In this document: positions 8,260 through 15,686 of the stretch, in pieces
Layout: every line of letters begins with the position of its first letter
Numbering within the stretch: position 1 is the stretch's first letter
Assembly: GCA_002437585.1 (NCBI GenBank)
Contig: DJQM01000016.1
Coordinates: forward strand, 19,726-74,422
DNA: 54,697 bases
Reading direction: 5' to 3'
Source of the DNA: Clostridiales bacterium UBA6386
Lineage (GTDB): Bacteria > Bacillota > Clostridia > Oscillospirales > Oscillospiraceae
Translations under genes and position numbers: made by a program
The notes under the pieces: model-generated
Seen by the model: only the letters and a program-made list of their open reading frames with translations
Databases searched by the model: none
Told to the model about the DNA's origin: nothing

Positions 8260-9309
8260 TTACTTGCGAAGCTTTCGGGAATAGACAAACCCGGCTCCGG
8301 CCAGACCCGTCAGGGACACGAAGAGGATCCCTGCCCACAGGTGGATATTGTCCCCGGTGGCGGGGTTGGTGCTGTCCTTGGGAGCCAGAACCTGGAACGT
8401 CGTCTCCGCCTTGCCGTCCTCAAAATGAACGGTAAGGGTGTGCTTGCCCTGCTTCAGGGTGTTCAGGTAGCTGTTTTTCAGGGTGACGATGGTGCTGCCG
8501 GACTTGGCGGTGTAGGCGGAATCCGCCAGACGCTTGCCGTCTACGGACACGCCCACGAACTTGTCGTAGGCCCCGCTGGCGGTGAAGGCCAGGGTCTTGC
8601 CGCTTTTCTGATACCATTTGCCGTCGGCACCGGCGGTGACGGTGTAGGTCGGCTCCTTTGCCCCCTCGGTGATGGTGAACTTCACCCGGACGGAGCCGGT
8701 GTAGGAGCTGCCGTCAGCGGCGGTGATGATGGCGTAGGCGTTGCCCGCCTTGTCGTTGTTCTCGAAGGCCAGCTTGTAGTCCGTACCCGCCGTCAGAACC
8801 TTGCCGTCCACGGTGACAGTGACCTTCGGCTCCACGGCCTTGCCCTGGTAGACGAACTCGGTCTTCTCCAGCTTCACGCAGTCCTCCGTGATGGCCAGAG
8901 GCTCAGAGGGTTCGGAAGGTTCGGAAGGCTCGGAAGGTTCCGACGGTTCGCTTGGCTCGGTAGCCTTGGGCACGATGGTGAAGGGAATCTCCACCTTGCC
9001 GGTGTAGCCGGCGGTTTCAATGCCGGAGACAGTGACCTTGGCCTGACCGACCTGGGTGTTGTCGGCGAAGCTGAGGCGGTAGTGCTGATCCAGAGTCAGC
9101 AGGGTGCCCTCCACCCGGACGGTGACGTTGGGTTCAATGGGGCTGCCGGTGTACTCGTACTCGGTGTGTTCCAGGGTAACGTGCTCCTGGGTGAGGGGGA
9201 TGGGTTCCTGGGTCTCGTTTTCCTGAGCCTGGACGGCCAGGGGCGCGGCGGACACCAGGCTCAGCGCCAGCAGGGAAGCTGCGACGCGCCGAATCAGGGA
9301 TGTGCGCAT
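8260..9309 (-). CDS. Secreted, cell-wall-anchored surface protein (NPxTG sorting signal)
   Basis: Extracellular protein of 349 aa. It has a signal peptide (MRTSLIRRVAASLLALSLVS, cleavage near VQA). Two similar beta-sandwich repeats of about 80 residues follow, each starting like VTLEHTEYEYTGSPIEPNVT / VKLEKTEFVYQGKAVEPKVT, separated by a low-complexity (SEP)n linker at about 116-135. A third, different beta domain follows. The C-terminus is a sortase signal: NPATGD, a hydrophobic segment (WAGILFVSLTGLAGAGFVY) and the basic tail SRKLRK. GGAGG precedes the ATG. No neighbouring sortase is visible. The ligand or role is unknown; the repeat type is common in Clostridial surface proteins. Confidence 0.88.
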   Translation of the reverse strand: MRTSLIRRVAASLLALSLVSAAPLAVQAQENETQEPIPLTQEHVTLEHTEYEYTGSPIEPNVTVRVEGTLLTLDQHYRLSFADNTQVGQAKVTVSGIETAGYTGKVEIPFTIVPKATEPSEPSEPSEPSEPSEPSEPLAITEDCVKLEKTEFVYQGKAVEPKVTVTVDGKVLTAGTDYKLAFENNDKAGNAYAIITAADGSSYTGSVRVKFTITEGAKEPTYTVTAGADGKWYQKSGKTLAFTASGAYDKFVGVSVDGKRLADSAYTAKSGSTIVTLKNSYLNTLKQGKHTLTVHFEDGKAETTFQVLAPKDSTNPATGDNIHLWAGILFVSLTGLAGAGFVYSRKLRK

Positions 9310-9503
9310 AGTTAGGGTTCCTCCTTATGTTTCTGGGACCGGCCTTGTGCCGATCTGCCAGGATGATAGCATAAACTAAACTTTTTGTCAATAAAAGCGA
9401 TGTTAACTTACAGAAATTACATAATTTCTAAACTTTTAGACAAATTTCGACAAAGGAGGAAAAAGAAGGAAACCGGGCAAAAAAAGGATGGGTCTGAAAA
9501 AAT

Positions 9504-9545
9504 GCTGTCATTGCGAACCAGCGTGCGCTGGTTCGCAATGACAGC
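9504..9545. repeat. Perfect palindrome, minimal copy of the ATTGCG repeat
   Basis: Two 20-bp arms (9504-9523 and 9526-9545) pair perfectly around TG: GCTGTCATTGCGAACCAGCG and its complement. It is the most compact member of the repeat family and sits downstream of the minus-strand aminotransferase gene. Confidence 0.8.
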
Positions 9546-9595
9546 TAATTTATCACTTGCGCGTTTGGATGGAGGTACTCGGAGCGAGACAGCCC

Positions 9596-10777
9596 TTACT
9601 GGAACTGCCGGATTAGCCTTTCAAACACCGGAAGACTTCTTTGAATCCTGTCATAGCTGACGCAGTAGCAGATCCGGAAGTACCCCGGACAGCCGAAGCC
9701 GTCGCCGGGCACCAGCAGCAGATTCTCTTTTTTGGCAAGCTCGGAGAACCGGTTGGCGTCCCCGCCGGGGGCTTTGATGAACAGATAGAAGGCCCCGTCT
9801 GGCTTGGCCATTTCGTAGCCCATGGCCGCGAGGCTCTGATAGAGAGCCTGCCGGTTCCGGTCGTAGCTCACAAGATCGGGGCGCAGGTGGGCGCACCGGG
9901 CAATGACCTTCTGCCACAGACTGGGGGCGCAGACGTGTCCGCAGGCGCGGGCGGCTCCGGCCACGGCGGCGTAGACCATCTGGCTGTCCGCGCAGGAGCC
10001 GGGAACCAGAACATAGCCGATCCGTTCGCCGGGCAGGGACAGGGACTTGGAATAGGAGTAGCAGATGATGGTGTCCGGATAAATGGCGGGCAGATAGGGT
10101 ACCTCCACCCCATAGACCAGCTCCCGGTATGGTTCGTCGGAAATCAGGTAAATGGGATGGCCGAAGGCCGCCGCCTTCTCCCGGAGAATCTTCGCCAGAG
10201 CCGTCAGGGTCTGCCGGGTGTACACCACGCCGGAGGGGTTGTTGGGGGAATTCAGCAGCACCGCCTGGGTGTTGGGGGTGAGCATGGCGGCCAGAGCCTC
10301 CAGGTTGATCTGGAAATCCGGCACATCCGGGGGTACCACTTTGAAAATCAGCCCCGCCTCCTCGGCGAAGGGCTTGTACTCCGGGAAATAGGGAGCCACG
10401 GCCAGCAGCTCGCCCCCGGGTACCGCCAGAGCCCGGAACACGCTGACCAGCTCCGGCGCCGCGCCGCAGCCCAGGAAAAATTCCTCCGGCCGGGTGGCCG
10501 CGCCGTAGCGGGCGTTCAGGTCGTCGGAGATGGCGCGTCTGGCCTCGTAATCGCCTGCGGCGGAGGTGTAGCCGTGAACCAGCAGAGAGTCGGTGTCGCT
10601 CAAGATTGCCCGGACGGCGTCGTTGACCTCAGGGGGCGCAGGAATGGAGGGGTTGCCCAGGGAGTAGTCGTAGACGTTCTCCGATCCCACAATGGCGGCC
10701 TGCTGACGGCCGTACTCGAATAAATCCCGGATGCAGGAGCGGTTGGCTCCCAGGGCATAGGCTTTTTGGTTTACCAT
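9596..10777 (-). CDS. Pyridoxal-phosphate aminotransferase, class I/II
   Basis: Fold-type I aminotransferase of 393 aa that moves an amino group between an amino acid and a 2-oxo acid in the cytosol. Seen in the sequence: SLGNPSIPAPP near the N-terminus, LGCGAAPELV (cofactor phosphate region), NSPNNPSGVVY, LISDEPYRE with the pyridine-binding Asp, and YSYSKSLSLPGERIGY with the Schiff-base Lys. The C-terminal substrate-carboxylate region is present (PGYFRICYCVS, with its Arg). GGAGGAAG precedes the ATG, 10 bp after the exonuclease stop, so the two are cotranscribed. Substrate is not predictable; it is annotated in relatives simply as an aspartate/aromatic-type enzyme. Confidence 0.92.
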   Translation of the reverse strand: MVNQKAYALGANRSCIRDLFEYGRQQAAIVGSENVYDYSLGNPSIPAPPEVNDAVRAILSDTDSLLVHGYTSAAGDYEARRAISDDLNARYGAATRPEEFFLGCGAAPELVSVFRALAVPGGELLAVAPYFPEYKPFAEEAGLIFKVVPPDVPDFQINLEALAAMLTPNTQAVLLNSPNNPSGVVYTRQTLTALAKILREKAAAFGHPIYLISDEPYRELVYGVEVPYLPAIYPDTIICYSYSKSLSLPGERIGYVLVPGSCADSQMVYAAVAGAARACGHVCAPSLWQKVIARCAHLRPDLVSYDRNRQALYQSLAAMGYEMAKPDGAFYLFIKAPGGDANRFSELAKKENLLLVPGDGFGCPGYFRICYCVSYDRIQRSLPVFERLIRQFQ

Positions 10778-10787
10778 AATCTTCCTC

Positions 10788-11471
10788 CTAGTTCTCGTAC
10801 AGGGGCGCGGCGGGGTCGTAGGGCTGAGCCTTGTAGGTCACGGAGCCGATGGGCCTGCCCTCCACGCCGTACTTGGGATTGTAGCCGAACAGGTTTACAT
10901 AACGAAGAAGATCGTCCTTCTCCTTCTCCATTTCCGCCATGACGGCCACGGTGGCCAGCACGTCGTCCACCGCCCGGTGGGAGTTGACCACCTTGCCGGT
11001 CAGGCCGTAGACCTCGATGGCGTTGCACAGTCGGTGGGGGTAGGCGTGGCGATCCTTGTAGACCGTCAGCAAATCCAGCTTGTCCTTGCCCTTCAGGATA
11101 GCCGGGTCGCCGTCCCGGAGCAGCATGTAGAACAGAAAACTCAGGTCAAAGTGGGCGTTGTAGGCCAGAAGCAATGTGTTTCCCCGGATCAGCTCGGCGA
11201 TGTCCCGGCAGACCCGGGTCTTGGACAGTCCCCGCTCCCGGAGATCCTGGGTGGAAATGCCGGTGAGCTGCTCGATCTTCGGGGGTACAAAGCTCCCCGG
11301 AGCCAGAGCCACCAGCTCGTCGTATTCCCGTGTCACCTTGGGCTGGCCGTTTTCCTGCTCCACCACCACCGCGGCGAACTCGATGATCTCGTCCCGGCTG
11401 TATTGCAGGCCGGTGGTCTCCGTGTCGAAGAGTACCAGACGGTCGTATTTTTCAAACAGGGATGCAAACAT
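10788..11471 (-). CDS. 3'-5' exonuclease, DnaQ/PolC-epsilon type
   Basis: DEDDh exonuclease of 227 aa. ExoI motif FDTETTGL lies near residue 18, ExoII is AYNAHFDLSFLFY, and ExoIII is HRAVDDVLATVAV, giving the D, E, D, H and D metal ligands. The FVPPKIEQLTGISTQDL segment is typical of the proofreading-subunit family. Stand-alone versions in Firmicutes act in DNA repair or RNA trimming; which of these applies cannot be told. It is the middle gene of a three-gene minus operon (CYTH gene, 36-bp gap, exonuclease, 10-bp gap, aminotransferase), with no obvious functional link. Confidence 0.92.
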   Translation of the reverse strand: MFASLFEKYDRLVLFDTETTGLQYSRDEIIEFAAVVVEQENGQPKVTREYDELVALAPGSFVPPKIEQLTGISTQDLRERGLSKTRVCRDIAELIRGNTLLLAYNAHFDLSFLFYMLLRDGDPAILKGKDKLDLLTVYKDRHAYPHRLCNAIEVYGLTGKVVNSHRAVDDVLATVAVMAEMEKEKDDLLRYVNLFGYNPKYGVEGRPIGSVTYKAQPYDPAAPLYEN

Positions 11472-11507
11472 AATCTCTTTCTCCGTATGTTTCGTTTCAG
11501 AGTTTCC

Positions 11508-12077
11508 CTAAGCCAAAGCCATAGCCCGCGCCAGCTTGCTCTTGGGCTGAACGGACAGGCCGAACTCTGCCGCCAGGGCTTGCGCGAAGGCCTCCGCGCC
11601 CCGGTCGCTGCCGGATTTCAGCTCCACCTCCACCTCGGCGAAGGGCTGCTCCCGGCCAACCCCCAGCAGCACGCCCTGATCCAGAGCCAGCTCCACGGTG
11701 CCGTCCTCGGTGGGCAGCAGTTTGGCAAGCCTTGTGAACCGTGCCCCGCAGAAGGGAGAAACGCCGGCCTTTACCAGCTCCGCCAGTTCTCCGGGCGCGC
11801 CCAGGGCGATGAGCTTCGGAAGCCCTTCCCGGATATCCGGAGCCTCCGCCTCCCATTCGCCCCGGCTGCCGTCGGGCAGGGGGGTCTTGACGGTACACAC
11901 AGACACCCCGCTTTCCAGCCGCCGCCGGAGGGTCCAGCGGCGGGCGCGCAGAGCAAGCTCCGGGGTGTCATAATAGGTGGTTTCCATGGAAATTTCCCGA
12001 AAGTTGCCGAATTTCCTCCGGATTTTTTCTAAATCCCCGGCTTCGGCGCGGTATTTCAGCTCAAATTCTCTTCCCAT
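11508..12077 (-). CDS. CYTH domain protein (triphosphate tunnel family)
   Basis: The product, 189 aa from the start at 12077 (GGAGTG upstream; the longer frame lacks a ribosome site), opens MGREFELKYRA with the ExExK signature of CYTH enzymes. Alternating charged strands follow (RRWTLRRRLESG, VCTVKTPL, EWEAEAPD, ELALDQGVLLG, FAEVEVELKSG), with the pattern of Arg/Lys and Glu lining a triphosphate tunnel. Members hydrolyse inorganic triphosphate or thiamine triphosphate, or make cAMP; the small bacterial ones are mostly triphosphatases. First gene of the minus operon, divergent from spoIIE. Confidence 0.88.
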   Translation of the reverse strand: MGREFELKYRAEAGDLEKIRRKFGNFREISMETTYYDTPELALRARRWTLRRRLESGVSVCTVKTPLPDGSRGEWEAEAPDIREGLPKLIALGAPGELAELVKAGVSPFCGARFTRLAKLLPTEDGTVELALDQGVLLGVGREQPFAEVEVELKSGSDRGAEAFAQALAAEFGLSVQPKSKLARAMALA

Positions 12078-12225
12078 GGCGGCACTCCTTTTCGGTTTCT
12101 GCCCCTCATTATACACCGAACCCGAGCCGGATGCAAGAATCATTGTGGAGCTTGCCATTCCGACAGCATAATTTTTCCGGCTGTGCTAGGATGGTGCCAT
12201 CTTGAAAGAAAGGCGTGGTGTACCA

Positions 12226-14124
12226 ATGATGGTGGAAGCGTATTTGCGGCGGGGGCGTCGGCGGATGGAGCAGCTGCTGCTGGAGCCGGGAATCCGGGGG
12301 CTGCTGCTGGCTCTGCTCTACGGGGGCGGCGGGTTTCTCCTGACGGCGGCCAGCCTGGGCAATTCTCCCCAGCCTATCGCCATGGGGATGATCTGCGGCT
12401 TCACCGGCTGGCGGGCGGTACTCATCACCCTGGGAGCCTTGGCGGGCTACCCCACCTTCTGGGGCAGGGCGGGTCTTCCGGGGATCGCCTGGTCGGCCTC
12501 CGCCGGGCTGCTGGCACTGCTGGTAGGACGGCGGGAGGAGAGCCGGAACCAGCCCCTGATGATCCCGGCCATTGCCGCCTTCCTCACGGCCATCACGGGG
12601 TTGTGTTTTCAGGTGCTTCTCCGGGATCGGACGCCGCCGCTGCTGTACGGCCTGGGCATCGGCCTGGCGGGCATTACCGCCATGCTGTTTACCCAGGCCG
12701 TCCGGTGCCGGGATCCGGTGACGGACTGGCTCATCGGAGCCTTGGCCACCCTGGCTCTGGCGCAGATTCCTCTGGGAACGGTGAACCCCGGCTGCGTGGC
12801 GGCGGGGCTGCTGAGCGTCAGCGGGGCGTTCCCGGCGGCGGCACTGGCGGGGCTGGGGCTGGATTTAGCCCAGGTGACGAAGGTTCCCATGACGGCAGTG
12901 ACCTGTCTTTCCTGGTTCATCCGGCTGATCCCCTTCGACAAACGCTGGCAGCACTACGCCGCCCCGGGCATTGGAGCCCTGGCGGTGATGGCCGCCTGCG
13001 GCATCTGGGACTGGAGCGTGCTGCCGGGGCTGGTGCTGGGGGGCGGGGCGGCGGCACTGCTCCCCGCCCGGTCTCAGATTCCCCATCGCCGGGGGGAGAC
13101 GGGAGCCGCCCAGGTGCGGCTGGAGGTGGGGGCGGAGATGTTCTTCACCCTGCGCCAGCTGCTCACGGAAACCCAGCCCCCTCCCGTGGACGGAAGAGCC
13201 TTACTGGAGCGCGCCACAGAGCGAGCCTGCGGCACCTGCTCCGCCCGGAACCGATGCACCCAGCGATTGACGCTGACCCTGGAGCACCTGGAGCACCCGC
13301 TGGAGGCGGACTGCCGGAAGCAGGGGCGGCTGATCCCCCAGCTGCGCTTTGCCCAGGAGCAGTGCCGTGGGCTGGAGGCAAATCGAAAACGCCTGCTGGA
13401 ATACCGGCAGGCTCTGGCGCAGCAATATACCTTTCTGGGAGAATATCTGCGCACCCTTGCGGACGGGCTCCCCCGGAAGGCACGGCACCCCCTGCCGGAA
13501 TTCGAGGCCCAGACCGCCGCCCGGAGCCGGGGGAAGGAGCGAGCCAACGGCGATCGGTGCATTGCCTTTTCCGGGATCGGGTGTCGGTACTATGTGCTTC
13601 TGTGCGACGGCATGGGTACCGGCCTGGGGGCAGCCCAGTCCGGCTTCACCGCCGCGGGGCTTCTGCGGCAAATGCTGGCGGCGGGGTTTCCCGCCGATCA
13701 CGCGCTGGAATCGCTGAACAGTCTGCTTGCCCTCCGGGGCAGTGCCGGGGAGGTGACGGTGGACTTGGCGGAGGTGCGGCTGGACACGGGCGTTGCCAGG
13801 ATTTTCAAGTGGGGCGCGGCTCCCAGCTGGCTGCTTACCCGCCGGGGCGCGGAAAAAATAGGGACAGCCACGCCGCCGCCGGGTCTTTCTTTGGAGGAAA
13901 ACCGGATGACGGTGGAGAAGCTGTCCCTTCGCCGGGGAGAAGTGCTGATTCTCGTCAGCGACGGTGTGGATGGAGAGGGTATCCAGCACCAGTCTGTCCT
14001 ATCTCCGGATGCGCCGCCTGGGGAGCTGGCGGCGGAAATTCTGGACAGAGGCTGCGCAGGCGCGGAAGACGATGCTACGGTGGCGGTCATCCGCCTGCGC
14101 CCCGCTTGCCTGCCCACAGCATAG
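12226..14124 (+). CDS. spoIIE: Stage II sporulation protein E-like phosphatase
   Basis: Membrane-bound PP2C-type Ser phosphatase. In sporulating Firmicutes SpoIIE dephosphorylates SpoIIAA in the forespore to release sigma F. The start at ATG 12226 is a choice: AAAGG is 12 bases upstream, and an earlier TTG in frame has no ribosome site. About 630 aa, shorter than the ~830 of Bacillus. The first ~280 residues hold about eight to ten hydrophobic helices. A Cys-containing central region follows (CGTCSARNRCTQ). The phosphatase domain from about 445 shows GIGCRYYVLLCDGMGTGLGA, the LVSDGVDGE motif and AEDDATVAVIRL, supplying the metal-binding Asp residues. This gene is the best evidence that the host sporulates. 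Confidence 0.9.
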   Translation: MMVEAYLRRGRRRMEQLLLEPGIRGLLLALLYGGGGFLLTAASLGNSPQPIAMGMICGFTGWRAVLITLGALAGYPTFWGRAGLPGIAWSASAGLLALLVGRREESRNQPLMIPAIAAFLTAITGLCFQVLLRDRTPPLLYGLGIGLAGITAMLFTQAVRCRDPVTDWLIGALATLALAQIPLGTVNPGCVAAGLLSVSGAFPAAALAGLGLDLAQVTKVPMTAVTCLSWFIRLIPFDKRWQHYAAPGIGALAVMAACGIWDWSVLPGLVLGGGAAALLPARSQIPHRRGETGAAQVRLEVGAEMFFTLRQLLTETQPPPVDGRALLERATERACGTCSARNRCTQRLTLTLEHLEHPLEADCRKQGRLIPQLRFAQEQCRGLEANRKRLLEYRQALAQQYTFLGEYLRTLADGLPRKARHPLPEFEAQTAARSRGKERANGDRCIAFSGIGCRYYVLLCDGMGTGLGAAQSGFTAAGLLRQMLAAGFPADHALESLNSLLALRGSAGEVTVDLAEVRLDTGVARIFKWGAAPSWLLTRRGAEKIGTATPPPGLSLEENRMTVEKLSLRRGEVLILVSDGVDGEGIQHQSVLSPDAPPGELAAEILDRGCAGAEDDATVAVIRLRPACLPTA

Positions 14125-14194
14125 CATAAAAGGGGTGCAAATGCTGTCGAAATACCGGTAATCCGAAAAAATCTTCGGAGGAATTATAAAAAAA

Positions 14195-14354
14195 GTAACC
14201 AATGATGAAATCGGCAAGAGTTATCGGTGAGAGATTTTGGCTCGAATGAAAGTTTGAAAAACGCAGGAATACTTTGTGTATTTCAAGTTTTTCAAACTGC
14301 ACAGTCGGGGCAAAAGATCCACTGATAACCGCAGACGATTTCATCAGCGGTTAC
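14195..14354. repeat. 160-nt nested palindrome (MITE or structured RNA)
   Basis: From outside in the pairs are: GTAACC 14195-14200 with GGTTAC 14349-14354; TGATGAAATCG 14203-14213 with CGATTTCATCA 14336-14346; GTTATCGGTG 14220-14229 with CACTGATAAC 14320-14329 (one G-T pair); GATTTTG with CAAAA-G-ATC; AGTTTGAAAAAC 14251-14262 with GTTTTTCAAACT 14287-14298; and AATAC with GTATT at the tip. It fills the 299-bp gap between spoIIE and the next gene and is more AT-rich than its surroundings. I see no ORF in it. Confidence 0.85.
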
Positions 14355-14423
14355 ATAAGAGGAAGTGGCTGCGCTTTTGCCCCGCCTGTGTTATGATGCA
14401 GAAAAACACAGGAGGGACGTAGA

Positions 14424-15200
14424 GTGGACAAGCAAATTCTGGAGCGGATTCTTGAGAACGCCGAGGTGGCCCCGGGACTGGACATTCTGGACATTTCCGG
14501 CGGGCAGCTGCTTGCCGGAATTCTGGCCGGGAATCCCAAAAGCGTCACAGCGGTGAATCTTCCCAAGGAAACGGCACTTGCCTACGCGGCAGAGCCTCGT
14601 GTGCGGGGCATTCAGGCCGATTGGGAGGACGGAAGGCTGGACGGATGCTTTGACCGGATTGTGCTGTACGGCGCGCTGCCGAAGGACACAAGTATCAAGC
14701 GTTTGCTGCGCCGTCTGGCGGGTCTTCTGAAAGACGACGGACGGCTGAGCATTGCCTGGGATCCGGCGAAGGCTCAGGAAATGCCCCCGGCGCAGGAGCT
14801 GGTGAAGCTGTTCGAGCCCCATTTTCATGTGGAAATCATGGTCGCCAACAGGCAGCTATGCCAGGTCAGCGGGGTCAAGCGGGATCCTCTGGCGCAGGTA
14901 CACTGCGGAGTCACCCATACCCACGGCGGCCTGACCCACACCCATACCCATGGAGACATTGCCCACGAACACGCCCCGGAGCCGGGAGCCACGCCCATTG
15001 AGGAGTTGCTTGTGCTGATGCGGTACCTGGTCAGTCACAACGATGCCCATGCCCAGGAGGTGGCGGAGCTGGCGTCCCAGCTTCAGGCGGCGGGCAAGGA
15101 CGTGGCCTATGACGAGATCATGGACGCGGTGTCGGATTTCGATATGGTCAATGCCAAGCTGGACGCCATCCTGGCACAGCTGACGGTGGAGGAGTTCTAG
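14424..15200 (+). CDS. Methyltransferase-like domain fused to His-rich metal-binding region
   Basis: Product of 258 aa; GTG start with GGAGGG seven bases upstream. The N-terminal ~140 residues follow a Rossmann methyltransferase plan (LDILDISGGQLLAGIL as a degenerate SAM loop, VNLPKE, DRIVLYGALP, LLKDDGRLSIAWDP). The usual GxGxG is reduced to SGGQ, so SAM binding is doubtful. Residues about 160-190 are a His-rich run (THTHGGLTHTHTHGDIAHEH). A helical C-terminal domain follows (LLVLMRYLVSHNDAHAQEVA...). His-rich loops with such helices occur in zinc/nickel-handling proteins, so a metal-storage or metal-sensing role is my inference. An extended -10 (TATGAT at 14392) precedes it. Confidence 0.65.
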   Translation: MDKQILERILENAEVAPGLDILDISGGQLLAGILAGNPKSVTAVNLPKETALAYAAEPRVRGIQADWEDGRLDGCFDRIVLYGALPKDTSIKRLLRRLAGLLKDDGRLSIAWDPAKAQEMPPAQELVKLFEPHFHVEIMVANRQLCQVSGVKRDPLAQVHCGVTHTHGGLTHTHTHGDIAHEHAPEPGATPIEELLVLMRYLVSHNDAHAQEVAELASQLQAAGKDVAYDEIMDAVSDFDMVNAKLDAILAQLTVEEF

Positions 15201-15220
15201 GAAGCAGAACAGAAGAAAGG

Positions 15221-15340
15221 TGTCATTGCGCACCAGTGACCGATGTCACTGGTGCGGCAATCCTCCGGTCGTTCCGGGAACCATCGTATCACGCATGTCA
15301 TTGCGAGCCAGTGCCGCAGCACTGGTGTGGCAATCCGTCG
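15221..15340. repeat. Two tandem copies of the ATTGCG palindromic repeat
   Basis: Copy one at 15221-15265 (TGTCATTGCGCACCAGTGAC...GTCACTGGTGCGGCAATCC) and copy two at 15291-15340 (ACGCATGTCATTGCGAGCCAGTGC...GCACTGGTGTGGCAATCCGT). They lie in the 486-bp gene-free stretch between the His-rich gene and the integrase. The rest of that stretch holds a GGGGGAGCTGTCACGAAGTG-type segment, the hairpin at 15485-15509, a terminator and the tRNA fragment. Confidence 0.8.
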
Positions 15341-15484
15341 TCCCCCCCTTGGCTCCCACTCTGGGGGAGCTGTCACGAAGTGACTGAGAGGGTGAAAGCC
15401 GCCCGCTCCACCCCTCCGGGGCGGGAGCAGGGTGTGCAGGCCGTACCGAATTGCGCCTTACGGCGCGGGACTCTCCCACGGGCT

Positions 15485-15509
15485 AAAAACAGTCCACCGG
15501 ACTGTTTTT
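15485..15509. terminator. Bidirectional terminator-like hairpin
   Basis: Perfect 11-bp stem AAAAACAGTCC / GGACTGTTTTT with loop ACC. The A and T tracts on either side suit termination in both directions, near the host side of the prophage junction. Confidence 0.65.
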
Positions 15510-15553
15510 GCGGCAGCGAAGCTGCCGCCGCCCTTTCGAGTCCCATATCCATT

Positions 15554-15599
15554 CCAGAAAAGAAGAGGCACCCCTTTGGGGGTGCCTCTTCTTTTCTGG
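15554..15599 (-). terminator. Terminator of the original tRNA-His gene
   Basis: A perfect 21-bp stem (15554-15574 with 15579-15599, loop TTTG) begins within the CCA end of the tRNA fragment. Read on the minus strand it follows the tRNA 3' end directly, as expected for a host tRNA transcription unit. Confidence 0.75.
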
Positions 15600-15624
15600 G
15601 GTGGATAATGGGACTCGAACCCAC
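15597..15624 (-). other. Prophage attachment site: 3' fragment of tRNA-His
   Basis: On the minus strand this is GTGGGTTCGAGTCCCATTAT followed by CCACCCCA: a T arm (5-bp stem, loop TTCGAGT), an acceptor 3' strand TATCCAC, discriminator C73 and CCA. C73 paired with an extra G is the hallmark of tRNA-His. The anticodon and D-arm parts are missing upstream, where phage sequence starts. This is therefore the broken copy left when a phage integrates into a tRNA 3' end; the integrase stop is 60 bp away. The intact tRNA-His is expected at the far right end of the prophage, outside the window. Confidence 0.8.
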
Positions 15625-15686
15625 TTGGATAAGCGTCAAACACGTTGCAAATAAAGGACTTTTCAAAATCCGTGTCAAATGTCGTG

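Noticed and set aside
8880..8960. Tandem DNA repeat as a mobile or regulatory element
   Set aside because: It simply encodes the (SEP)n linker of the surface protein.
9385..9660. Small plus-strand ORF after the surface-protein promoter region
   Set aside because: No ribosome site, translates the palindromic repeat, and overlaps the aminotransferase gene end.
12183..14129. Alternative 648-aa frame over spoIIE
   Set aside because: Low-complexity Gly/Arg/Pro composition typical of a shifted frame; the real frame has PP2C motifs.
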